This document shows, in pieces, positions 10,903 to 20,985 of a stretch of 64,000 nucleotides of DNA (within the stretch, counting starts at the first letter, position 1; each line of letters opens with the position of its first letter). A program made the translations under genes and the position numbers. The DNA is taken from NCBI GenBank assembly GCA_023055425.1, contig JALGPY010000002.1:139745927-139809926 (forward strand). Direction: 5' to 3'. The notes beneath the pieces are model-generated. The model was not told the origin of the DNA. It did no database searches and saw nothing but the letters and a program-made list of their open reading frames with translations. Source of the DNA: Linanthus parryae. Lineage: Eukaryota; Streptophyta; Magnoliopsida; Ericales; Polemoniaceae.

Positions 10903-12536
10903 GTGGTATCAGAGCCACATGTCGTACAACATAACATAGTTTATGTGTTACGATTCATGTCTTTTACACTTTAGTTGCTTGATTATCGCGTAAAACGGAC
11001 AAATTAAGCATATTAGATGCAAGTTGAATGTGATTCAAAAAAACAAAAACTAATTTTACATGGGATGTATGAATTAGTGAGTTTGAGAAATTTTAGGATC
11101 TTAGATCTGAGGTTTGGGCACAAATTGGAATGGAGTTGTCAATTTGGATACGTTTTTGACTTGGGGAACAAGGAAGAAGTTGTTTTGGACACAACTACCA
11201 TAATGATCGCCCCCCTAAGGGACCGCCCCTATGCTTCCTTGCCAACCAAGCCAACAAGGCCGAAGGCCTAGGCGGTTCAGCCTACCGCACAGGTTGGGCC
11301 GACCGGCCTCTCGGCCTAGGCGGCTCCAAGGGGTTCGGCCATTAGTTTGGTAGGCCCTCTTGGATGTTTTTTGACTCTAGTGATCCTAAAATAAATTAAA
11401 ATTGACCAAGGGCGTTAAAATTGGATTTTAATTGCGTATGTGCTTTGTGCATGGTCATTGGATATGACCTTAGGTTGTGGTTTGTTGTGAATGTTTATTT
11501 TGTGCTTTGTTTTACGGCCTGCGAGCTGATCAAATTAATGTAATAGTTAATTAGGTTTTACAGTATGCGAAGCGTTATTTTTTCATAACTTGTGAGATCT
11601 TTTTATTTAGTCTAGATGCTAGATAGAATTAAATAAAATAGATAATAGTCAAGATATGGAGAAAAAGAATCCTAAAGAAACGAAGGACAACAAGAAGGCG
11701 ACAATCCACAAGAGCTATGGGGCATGAACCAAAAAATGGAGACATATGGAGATGAGCTTGCTATTTTAGGGTTCATAGATATTCTCATTGTCTTGACAAT
11801 ACCTTAGATTAGAGGCCATATCCATATCACGTTATTTTTCTTTTGTGGTTGTTTATTTTATTATCTTATTATTTACTGTTGGTGTATGGTTGATGCATGC
11901 AAAATTGATAATCCTATAATTTACAACCCGAATCTTTTATTTGTGAGTTTGCCCAACTCAAAATAATTAGATCAGTTGATATGGATCAAGAAAACAATTT
12001 AAAATTTAAAATGAAAATCCCTCAATTATAATATTTTGTTTCTGCCTACTAGTTATTCAAAAACTCATCATTGTCATAATGTCTCAAATTCGTGCGTGCC
12101 AAAGCAGGGCGATTTGATTCATCATGACATGGTGCGATGGCAGAAGCTAGTAATGTGCAACTGTTTAAGTAAGAGTTAAACGGAACTGGGTGATTTTGAT
12201 ATGATTAAAAGCCGAGAGGCAATGAATTGGGATAATCCATGGGATGGATAAATAAGAAGTTATTTGCGCAATTGAACCAAGAGTTGCATGGTGATGCAAT
12301 TGAAACTGTTCCTACCTAAAATGCGGATTTTGGGTGACTTGCCAAAGCAAGCTCAAAAGAAGTGAAATATGGATCTTTACTAAGTAGAAATATAATGATA
12401 TTTTCCGCATTAATATGGAGGGTTATCAACACGAGAAAAATAGTGGGAGCTATGTTAATAATCTACCCATTATTAAAAATAGTCATTTGTTCACAAAATA
12501 CGAATACTTGTATATTTATCATTTTGTAGAATTCAA
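10903..12536 (+). other. Element B copy 1 PBS and long leader
   Basis: The PBS TGGTATCAGAGCC (10,904-10,916) matches initiator tRNA-Met. About 1.6 kb of untranslated leader follows before gag. It holds a G+C-rich patch (11,205-11,350) with two copies of GGCCTAGGCGG near 11,265 and 11,318, and otherwise A+T-rich sequence. A short open stretch at 11,017-11,271 has no recognisable domain and is altered in copy 2, so I treat it as non-coding. Confidence 0.75.
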
Positions 12537-13290
12537 ATGGAAAACAATCCATCGATTTCATCACATTCCCTACGAGCTGTCCTCCAGAAGGATAAGCTAT
12601 CTGGAACCAACTTTCTACATTTGTACAGAAACTTGAGAATCGTTCTAAAGGCGCATAAAAAACGTGTAGACGATGTTAATGATGCGGCCAGCCTAATGCT
12701 TTGCACTATGAGCTTTGATATTTAGAAGTAACATAAGAACATGAGTGCGGTCAATATGATCGAACACTTGAAGCAGCTCTTCCAAGAGCAGGCGAGGGTT
12801 CAGAGCTATGAAGTTCCAAGGCATTGTTCAAATGTCATATGTCAGAGGGATACCCTGTGGGACCTCATGTGCTCCGTATGATTGGGTACTTGGAGAATCT
12901 CACACGTCTAGGGTTTCCAGTCGGCAATGAGCTAGCAACAGGTCTCTTTTTGCAATCGTTTCCTGAGAGTTATGGACAGTTCATTATGAAATATAACATT
13001 AATGAGAGCGTGAAACCTCTGCCAGAATTACTCAATATTTTGAGGATAGCTGAACAAAGCGTCAACAAGGGAAATGGCAAGGCTATAATAATGGTGCAAA
13101 AGGGGAAGGGCAAAAGGTTTGCTTCTTCTTCTAAAGGAAAGGCAAGGCAGTTTCCAAATCCAAGGAAGCTTCCCTTTAACTCGTTGGTGGCGTAGCCAAG
13201 GGATTGACTAAGGGTGATTGTCACTACTGTAGTCAGCTCGGACACTGGAAGAGGAACATGCCTAAAGTATCTGGAGGATAAAAGGCTTCG
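12537..13290 (+). pseudogene. Element B copy 1 Gag
   Basis: Copia Gag starting at the ATG at 12,537 (MENN). Short diagnostic stretches: QKDKLSGTNFLHLYRNLRIV, MIEHLKQLFQEQARVQSYE, LRMIGYLENLTRLGFPVG, LFLQSFPESYGQFIMKYNI. The zinc knuckle at 13,219-13,260 reads CHYCSQLGHWKRNM, so its last Cys is Met. Two nonsense codons near 12,723 interrupt the frame, and one T is missing near 12,813 relative to copy 2. Protease and integrase follow. Confidence 0.87.
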
Positions 13291-14840
13291 AAGAGTGATT
13301 CCACCACCCCCAAGTATTTTTTTTGAAAATGTCAATTTAACTGTCTCTTCATCTTGGGTATTGGATACTGGATGTGGATCTCACATTCGTCAAAATGTGC
13401 AGGATCCAAAGAGAAGTAGAAGATTGGCTAAAGGGGAGATAGATTCGCGCGTTGGGGATGGATCAAAGTTTGTTGCATGGGCCGTAGGCGTGGTCGAGAT
13501 ATCTCGACCTGCAGGATAAGTTTTAGAAATAAATAATTTCTATTATGTGCCTGCTATGAGCAAAAACATTATTTATATTTCTTGTTTGGACAAGGATGGT
13601 TTTACTATTTCAACAAAGGACAATTGTTGCTCCATTTATTTTGATAGTATTCACTATTGTAGTGCGCAATTATATAATGGATTATATATCCTTGATCTAA
13701 GTAATCCTGTCTATAACATAAAAACCAAGAGGACTAAAATGAATGATTTAAATCCTTCTTATCTATGGCACTGTCGTTTAGGCCATATAAACAAGAAGTG
13801 TGTATCTAGAATCCATAAGGATGGATTTCTAGACTCATTTGATTTGAATCATATGAGACATGTGAGGCTTGTTTATTGGGAAAAATGAAAAAGTCCCCTG
13901 TCAATAAGAAAGGTGAGAGGAATAGTGAGTGATTGGCACTCATACATACTGATGTGTGTGGACCATTTGCCACACCTGCAAGGGGTGGTAATGTCTACTT
14001 CATTACATTTACTCATGATTTCATTCGATATGGATTTGTTTACCTTATGAAGGCCAAATCCGAATCATTTGAAAGGTTCAAAGAATTCAAGAATGAAGTG
14101 AGAAGCAACTTGGCAAAAGTATCAAGGCTCTACGACCGGATCGTGGAGGAGAATAATTTAGCCAAGAGTTTGAATACTATCTTAGAGAGTGTGGGATAGT
14201 ATCTCAACTCACTCCACCCGGAACGCCACAGAGGAATGGCTTGTCCGAGAGTTGGAATCGAATACTGTTGGACATGGTTCGATATATGATGTGTCAAACT
14301 GATCTTCCATTATCCTTTTGCGGCTACGCTCTATTGTGTGCAGCTTTCACCATTAACCGTGTTCCATCTAAATCGGTCATGAATACACCACATGAGATGT
14401 GGAGTGGGAGGCGTCCCACAGTGTCGTTCATGAAGATTTGGGTCTGCGATGTCTATGTAAAACGTTTACAATTAGAAAAACTGGGGCCTAAGTCGGATAA
14501 GTGTAAGTTTGTAGGATACCCTAAGGAAACTAAAGGGTATTACTTCTACAATCCGACTGAGAACAAAGTGTTTGTTGCTCGGTCCGACGTGTTTCTAGAA
14601 AGAGAATTTTTCTCTAAAGAGGAAAGTGGTAGGACTGTAGAACTTGAAGAAGTTCAAGAACCACAAACTACTGATCCAACTATGGACCATGAACAGGAAC
14701 CGCAAAGTGTTGTGGAAGAACATGTTCAAGTAACACAAGAGCTTCGTAGGTCGAGAAGAGTGGTCCAGGAGCCACAGAGGTATGCACTTCTAGTGAATGA
14801 GTCTGGCAATACGTTGCTCATAGATTATATGCCTACTACC
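13291..14840 (+). pseudogene. Element B copy 1 protease, integrase and linker
   Basis: The protease is marked by SSWVLDTGCGSHIRQNVQD (D-T-G at 13,364-13,372) and a C-terminal region ending PAMSKNIIYISCLDKDGF. The integrase zinc region has YLWHCRLGHINKKCVSRIHK (about 13,761-13,820); the core has LIHTDVCGPFATPARGGNV (from about 13,940), a frameshifted second acidic region near 14,130, and NGLSE with the catalytic Glu near 14,240. The 14,241-14,846 stretch is the integrase C-terminus and linker (NRVPSKSVMNTPHEMWSGRR, KCKFVGYPKETKGYYFYNP, ELRRSRRVVQEPQRYALL). Stops and frameshifts near 13,517, 13,850, 13,930 and 14,120 break it. Confidence 0.87.
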
Positions 14841-15179
14841 TATTGAGAGGCCATGGAAATTGCCTGACTCGCAGAAGTGGCGCAAATCCATGGAATAAGA
14901 GATGGAATCCATGTATACCAACAAAGTATGGACTTTGGTGGAACCAACCCAAGGGCCGCGACCCATAGCGTGCAATTGGTTCTTCAAGAAGAAAACCGAC
15001 ATGGATGGTAATGTGATTACCAATTAGGGCCGATTGGTGGAAAAAGGATTCAGACAGATTCATGGTATAGACTATGATGAAACCTTTTCACCAGTCACAA
15101 TGACCATATCCATCCGAATCCTACTTTCTGTTGCAGATTACCATGACCACGAGATTTGGAATATGGATGTCAAAACAGC
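14841..15179 (+). pseudogene. Element B copy 1 reverse transcriptase, N-terminal part
   Basis: The start of the Copia RT domain: SMYTNKVWTLVEPTQGPRPI, WFFKKKTDMDGNVITN, then VEKGFRQIHGIDYDETFSPV and IWNMDVKTA, broken by stops near 14,845, 14,864 and 15,027. The coding sequence is split at 15,179 by insertion of element C and resumes at 19,055 in the conserved motif after MDVKTA. Confidence 0.88.
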
Positions 15180-15318
15180 TGTAACGACCCTATTTTCTCC
15201 GTGCATGCATTTGCCTATTAATTGTCTCTTTGTCTAGCTGTGACTTCCAATAAAGACCGCTAAGTCCTAGTACCGCGTTCAAGCTTCGAGGACGAAGCTT
15301 AGTCCAAGGAGGGAAGGA

Positions 15319-18300
15319 TGTAATACTTCATTTTTTCCGTAAGGGTATTCCGGTAATTTATTTTTATTTATACTATATTTAATCTTCTCTAATCGTTGCG
15401 AGCACGTATTCGTTTATAATTATTTTAACAAATTAATTATTATATAATAATGTGATTTTGTTCAAATAATAAGTTTATTGTTAATTATAAACTATATGTT
15501 TAGTAAAATATAATTGAAATAAAAATATTTACGAGTTTCCACAAATCAAAACGAATTTTCTAAGTTAAATTTCTTTTTATTAGTCGAGCTTATTTTATTG
15601 GTCAAATTCATTTTTTTTTCAGCTAAATTATTTTTAACAGTCAAAATTTACTATGTCAGTAAACGTATGATTTTATCAGTCAAAGTTAGTCTTTCAGTGA
15701 AAGTCGTCTTGTTATTTTTTTATCGTATTAGTTGTTTGTTGGGTGTGAACTTTCGTCGCGTTTTTAAAACATCCACCGCGCGTTAGTTTCGTTCGCGCAC
15801 CACTTTTCGCGTATCGGACCACCGCATGATCCCGCGTATCCATCACACCAAATCTTTTTCTCTCTTCAATCACATCTCATTTTTTTTCTTTCTCTGCTTT
15901 GCTGCTTCAGCCACCGACCAGCCACCTGAGACCCTCCGTACCTCTCCTTCTCCTGCGACAACCACGCTCGGCGTGGATTCTTCACCAGCTAGCCTACTAG
16001 CCTAGCTCCTCTCAATTCACACCAGCCCTCAACATCTCCTCCTCTTCTCTTCTTCATCATCTTCACCTCCATCTCTACTCTCTGCCTTGTTTTGCCGAGA
16101 ACAAGCAAAGCAAACCCACCTCCTTCAACCTCCACCGAATACCACCACCATCATCCACCTCTAAATCTCCCCCTCTCTCTCACTCCACCGAACACCACCA
16201 CCCTGAAGCTCCCTCGGCAATCACCACAACCTCCACCTCTGCATCTCCATCTCCCTGCTCTGTTTTTGGCCGAGACCGAACCCAGCCAAAATAGAGCACA
16301 CTTCACCATCGTAACTCAGCCACCACACCCATCATCAATCCCCTCCAATCACCACCACCGAACACCAACATGAACCTTTGTTTTTCCGCATAAAAACACA
16401 CCTGAAACAGCCCCCTTGCATCCCCTGTTTTGCAGAGAACAAACCCACCTGAAAACAGAGCAATCGACCACCATCAGTGAGCCCCCTTCACCTCCAATCA
16501 CCATCACCACACACCACCCCTCTGACTCTCGGACTCACCTCCCTCTGTCTCGGCCTCGACAGCAACCCAGAAGCAGCAGCAGCCGACGCCGGAGAACAGA
16601 GCCCCGACGCCGCCACCGCCGCTGAGACCGATCCGCCTCTGTTCGTCTCTGCCTCCACTTCTCTCCGCCTCTCTTTCGTGACCGGACGAAGCCCAGCCAG
16701 CGGAGTAATCCGGCGACCACGAACCAAAACCCCGACGCCCCCATCACCGTCTGAAGCTCCGGCGAATTTCGACCCAGAGCTCCTCTTCTCCGATTCGACT
16801 CAATTTTCGTTTGGGTACGCTCTCAACTCCGTATTAATCCATCTAGCTTCATAAAAATCGTGTTGTTGCAATTCAATTTGTGTTGGTGTGTTTGAAATTG
16901 CCGTGAGATGAAGAGGAAGAGACAGTCTCTGTTAATTGTTCACAGGGGGGAACTAATTGCAAAATCTGAGAACTTAAGGGCAGGCTCTGTCGCATGTATA
17001 AAGTTATTTCTAACTATTGGGGGGTACTTGTTGTCTTTAGCACTAAACTGCATATACATATATAAATACATGTATTTACTTGTGTATTTAGTTAGTATAA
17101 ATCATTTTTTTCTGTTAATTATATACTAGAAGAAGTAAATACTAATAAATGTTTTTGTAATATAAAATAAAAAGAAACATTTATATGAATTTGAAATTTG
17201 TTTGCAAGTAGATATTCATAATTAGTTTTCTTGAAAACTAAGTTAAGAAAATGTATTTTTGTATAGGTTTAAGTATATATATTCGATAAGGATTATTTTG
17301 TTTAAAATATAAATGAAAGATAAATCCCGTTTTAATTACTTTATTATTAAGATTTCAATAAATTGTACATTTGATATTATTTTATCAATACATAAATTTG
17401 TTTAGTTAGAATATTAAATCATTTTATATTCTTACAATTTATTATTTAATTTTCTAAAATCGTCTTGGAGATTTGTGACTTGGTAGTTGATATTGAATTG
17501 CTTTCGTAATATAATTAGGTGGCTATAATTACTTAGAGCTTTCACTTGCATTCAAATAGGAAACGTGCATCGTCATACGTTGTAAACCAAACTTGTTTGT
17601 GATTAGGACTATTTGTGTTTGTTTGTAGAGCCTGACTTCGTAGACCCAGGCGTTGTCTACCTGTAGTGCAACTTGCGTATCTTCGGCTCTCACGGTGAGT
17701 ATCCATTCTTAGCCTTGCGTTCTTATCTCCCTTCGTGTCAAAATGTGATTTTATTTCATGTCTCAAAATATACCGTGAGTATTCATGCTTAGTCTCGTGT
17801 GCTTATCTTTTTCCGTGTCAAAACGTGATTTACGTCTTGTCTCAAAATATATGTTTAGTTTTGCATGCCAATTCCTCTCATTTGATATACTTGTTTTATT
17901 TGAAAATAATTGACGCACCTTATTTCGAAATTTCTAAACTTGTCGTACTTGCTCTTAAATCGTCACTTTACTCCTCGTCTTCAAATCGAAGAACTCATTG
18001 TTCAATTGTCACAAAGTCAGAATTCATTAACAACATAAAGTGAAAGATCGCATCTACCGGAACTCGTTGGTTGTTACTTGGAATCCCCTTAGTTGGCTTT
18101 AATTTTTCTCTCAGATGGCACGAATCTTCGCCTAGTATAGTTTATTATTATAGTGGGGGCGGGAAAGGTTTTCCATAACGCCAGGCACGGAGGAAAGGTT
18201 TTCTCTTGTTGTCGTCCTACATCGGGAAAGGTTTTCCCAAATTGTGACGTAGTTTATTATTATAGTGGGGGCGGGAAAGGTTTTTCATAACGCCAGGCAC

Positions 18301-19054
18301 GGAGGAAAGGTTTTCTCTCTCGTTGTCGTCCTACGCAGGGAAGGTTTCCCCGGGAAAGGTTTTCCCAATTCTTGATCTAGATATCCGATCTGAGATGATA
18401 TACTTCACCCTGGTCTCCTCTGGTTACTGCGACATAATAATATGACTTGTTTCATATTCACGTTTGGAAACGTATGAATATCTCGTAAACGAATCGGCTA
18501 CTCATAATAACTCTCAGTTTAGAATTAATAACTTCTGAGAACTCTGATAATCGTGACTTCTACTCGTACTTATATTTTTGAAAATAGTTCAAGTCTTTAC
18601 TCTGATATTTATACTTATACTCTGTACTGTTTAAACTATGTCAAATGTAAACTTGGCAACATGTCTTAGCCACTCTGTTTTACATGCTAAGGTGTTTATT
18701 CACTCAGTTTTTACTGATACTCGAAAAACTGCGTCCTTGTTTCTTTTAAATTCCCCGCAAGTTTATGATTGGTTGCTTGGGGTAACGCGCTGGGATCACG
18801 AACACGTCCTCTCATGCAAACAGTAGAGTTTAGTAATTAACCAGAGAGCTCACTTTTGATGTAAAATATTTTGTTAGACTTGGTGTCCAGTTTGGAACGA
18901 GTCACGAACGTTGTAAACTTTTATCGTAATGAATCAGTAGTTGGATGTTTCCTTCCACTTGTTTTGGTTACCACTCCTTGTACGAAAGGGTAAAATCCCC
19001 TGTACGGAGGGCACCAACCGGTTTCCGGCTCCTCTGGAAATCGGGGGTGTTACA
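15319..19054 (+). repeat. Element C copy 1, 3' LTR (3,736 bp)
   Basis: Begins TGTAATACTTC and ends GGGGGTGTTACA. It contains an A+T-rich first part (15,350-15,760), a C+T-rich block full of CCACC and CTCC runs (15,840-16,860), an A+T-rich part (17,040-17,560) and a tandem hairpin array (18,139-18,368). Open stretches inside, some Pro/Ser-rich, show no domain and change between the two copies, so no gene is called. Long LTRs of this kind are known in Tekay/Del chromoviruses. Confidence 0.8.
18139..18368. repeat. 112-bp tandem repeat with GGAAAGGTTTTCC hairpins in C LTR (copy 1)
   Basis: Two units, starting at 18,139 and 18,251, each opening with AGTTTATTATTATAGTGGGG. The block holds about seven versions of GGGAAAGGTTTTCCC, each able to fold with GGGAAA pairing TTTCCC. 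The same block lies at 43,680-43,911 in copy 2. No coding potential. Confidence 0.85.
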
Positions 19055-19541
19055 ACAGCGTTTCTGTATGGAAACCTCCTCGACGATGTGTATATGACAC
19101 AACCTGAGGGTTTTGTAGATCGCATGAAAATAAAGTCTGTAAGCTACAACGATCCATTTATGGATTAAATCAAGCTTCTAGTAGTTGGAATCGATGTTTT
19201 GATGAAGCGGTCAAAGAGTTTAACTTCATCAAGAAAGAAAATGATTCATGTGTTTAAAAGAAGGTTAGTGGGAGCTCAGTTGCTTTTCCAGGTCTTGTAT
19301 GTGGATAACATACTACTCATTGGAAACAACATTCCCATGATGCAATCCGCGAAAGATTGGCTAGGAAAATGTTTCTCAATGAAGGACTTAGGGAAAGAAG
19401 CTTATATAGTTGGTATCGAGATCTATATAGGTAGATCGGGGAAGCTGCTAGGCCAATAGGTTCAACATGCAAGATTCCAAGAAGGCATTCTTGCCCATGT
19501 TGAATGGAATCACTCTTTAGAAGAGCGATTGTACTTCCCAC
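19055..19541 (+). pseudogene. Element B copy 1 reverse transcriptase, C-terminal part
   Basis: RT resumes directly after element C with AFLYGNLLDDVYMTQPEGFV and continues to the catalytic box, which reads LYVDNILLIG (19,298-19,309): the second Asp of YVDD is Asn in both copies, so catalysis would be lost. It proceeds through WLGKCFSMKDLGKEAYIVGI and ends near 19,541, where the sequence jumps into B's 3' LTR. RNase H, the polypurine tract and the first part of the 3' LTR are deleted. Stops lie near 19,166 and 19,457. Confidence 0.87.
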
Positions 19542-19720
19542 TAGAAGGATCAATACGCAATAGCTTTCTAACTTAGAAGGACTAATTTGGAAGTTGGACT
19601 AATCCGTACATGAGTAGGATTAGGATAGGGGCTTTTATGCAGTTAACAAGGAGTTGTTGGGCTATATAAAGGTACTCCTAGATTCCTTCCCAAATAACTA
19701 ATGCTCATAACATATTGAGT
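19542..19720 (+). repeat. Element B copy 1, 3' LTR remnant (truncated)
   Basis: From AGAAGGATCAATACGC the sequence matches the middle of the B LTR (compare 10,360-10,530), including a TATATAAA box at 19,663. The junction with RT lies in a short match AGAAGGAT, suggesting microhomology-mediated deletion; it is identical in copy 2 (45,087), so it is older than the duplication. The LTR stops at 19,720 at the duplication breakpoint. Confidence 0.85.
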
Positions 19721-19731
19721 TGTTGGGCTAT
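19717..19731. other. Tandem-duplication breakpoint with templated filler
   Basis: Copy 1 and copy 2 agree up to 19,720/45,265 and then part. The 15 bases GAGTTGTTGGGCTAT across the break are an exact copy of 19,651-19,665, 66 bp upstream in the LTR remnant. Immediately after them, recognisable G coding sequence starts (TATGGATTTCTCAT, the YGFLI of the integrase-RT linker). This looks like filler DNA copied during end joining. Confidence 0.75.
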
Positions 19732-20985
19732 TATGGATTTCTCATAGCCTGGTGATGTATTGCTCAAGGAGACGAGTCTACACCCTATGAGGAGGCCACG
19801 AGTGGGCAAGATTTTCAGAAATGGCTTGGAGCCATGAGATACGAAATGGAATCCATGTATTCCAACAAAGTACGGACTTTGGTGGAACCCCCTGAAAGGG
19901 TAATACCCATAGGGTGAAGGTAGGTTATTGGAAACCAACTTGGATGGTAATATGATTACTATTCAGGGACGATTTGCGGTTAAAGGTTTCCTGGGAGTTC
20001 ATAGTATGGATTATGACGAAACCTTTTTCCTAGTTGCGATGCTTAAATCCATTTGCATCTTGGTTGCAGCAATCTGTCTACAGATTGAATCAAGCATCTC
20101 GGAGTTGGAATCTTCGAATTGATGATGCAATCAAAGTAGTTTGGTTCCATCGAAGTTGAACAAGAAGGTTAGTGGGAGCATATTTATATTTCTGCTCTTT
20201 TATGTGGAGACATACTAATCATTGGGAGTAATGTCTCTACTCAGTAATCTTGTAAAGGTTGACTAGGGAATTAATTTTCAGTGATAGACTTAGGCGGGAC
20301 AATCTATAAAGATCTATGGAGATAGATCAAGGGTAGTTGTTCAGCTTGATTCATGATACATATATTGACAAGGTTTTGAAATGGTTCAACATGCAAGAAT
20401 ATGGATTCTTACACATGTCACATGGAATTAGTCTTTGGAAGAACTAATTGTCTTTCCAATTAGATTGAGAAAGGATCGTATGAATGAGATTAAAGAGATA
20501 CGCCCTGTTATGTACTAGGCCGGATGTGCCATATTGTATGACACAAAGATACCAGTCAAATCCGGGTGAGAGTCACTGGATTATTATCAAGATTATCATT
20601 TAAGTACTTGAGAAGAACTTATGATTAGTTATTGGTACATGAAGAATATGAAGAGTTTACTATAATGGGTTACAGTGATGAGAACTTCCAATCTAACAAA
20701 GAAGATTTCAGATTATAGTCAAATTTTATGATTTTCACTAGTGGGAGAGACTGTGAGCTGGAAAGGTTCCAAGGAAGATTCAGTTGCCGATTCTATCACA
20801 GAGGACTGAGTATATTAATGCATAAGATGCACATACTTAGAATATTCAATGTCAATCAAATTGTAGATAGAGGAGATGTGAATATTTTCAAGGTACTAGC
20901 ATATAACTCTCTTACCTTGCCTAGTGAAGGCATGAGGGCCGCACTAGATCAATATGCATATGATGCAGGAGATTGACTCTAGTGC
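19731..20985 (+). pseudogene. Element G (B-type Copia) RT - RNase H, heavily decayed
   Basis: Starts abruptly in the linker before RT (YGFLIA), then EEATSGQDFQKWLGAMRYEM and NKVRTLVEPPERVIPIG, equivalent to B at 14,780-14,950. The RT middle is deleted near 20,070-20,080, the YVDD region near 20,200 is frameshifted, and RNase H (20,500-20,980) is recognisable only in fragments such as RAALDQYAYDAGD. Neither B copy in the window retains this 3' half. The 5' half of G is not in the window. Confidence 0.75.

Larger units (their letters stand above)
15180..19054 (+). mobile_element. Gypsy-like element C, copy 1 (5' LTR stub, internal scrap, full 3' LTR)
   Basis: Inserted in the RT of B with target duplication ACAGC at 15,175-15,179 and 19,055-19,059. 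It starts TGTAACGACCC and ends GGGTGTTACA, so the termini match TGTAA...TTACA. The first ~25 bp align with the start of the 3' LTR at 15,319. They are followed by about 110 bp that resembles the end of a chromovirus internal region (CTTCGAGGACGAAGCTTAGT) and the polypurine tract AAGGAGGGAAGGA (15,306-15,318). The coding interior and nearly all of the 5' LTR are gone. The Ty3/Gypsy (Tekay/Del-like) assignment is an inference from the ends and the pre-LTR sequence. Confidence 0.82.
1..19720. repeat. Tandem segmental duplication, copy 1 (left end outside window)
   Basis: This stretch is repeated almost base for base at 25,540-45,265. The offset stays between 25,533 and 25,547 bp, changing only at small indels. 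It holds SIRE-type Copia element A, most of B-type Copia element B and the Gypsy-like remnant C, in the same order and with the same nested junctions as copy 2. Hand comparison shows only scattered substitutions, for example 4 in the first ~290 bp of A's 5' LTR. The match stops after base 19,720, where copy 2 continues with B's 3' LTR and copy 1 runs into element G. Because insertion junctions and flanks are shared, this is one duplication and not a set of independent insertions. An assembly artefact is not excluded. Confidence 0.93.

Noticed and set aside
16092..16373. Pro/Ser/His-rich open stretches in the C LTR (16,092-16,854; 41,624-42,166)
   Set aside because: Produced by CCACC/CTCC-rich composition; start and length change between the copies, several frames are open at once, and no domain is seen.
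16908..17129. Possible small membrane protein in the C LTR (16,908-17,129 and 42,449-42,670)
   Set aside because: The hydrophobic stretch comes from A+T-rich TAT/TTA codons in an LTR; no homology or conserved context.
15180..19054. Element C as a solo LTR
   Set aside because: The start of a second LTR, internal scrap and polypurine tract at 15,180-15,318 show an internally deleted element instead.
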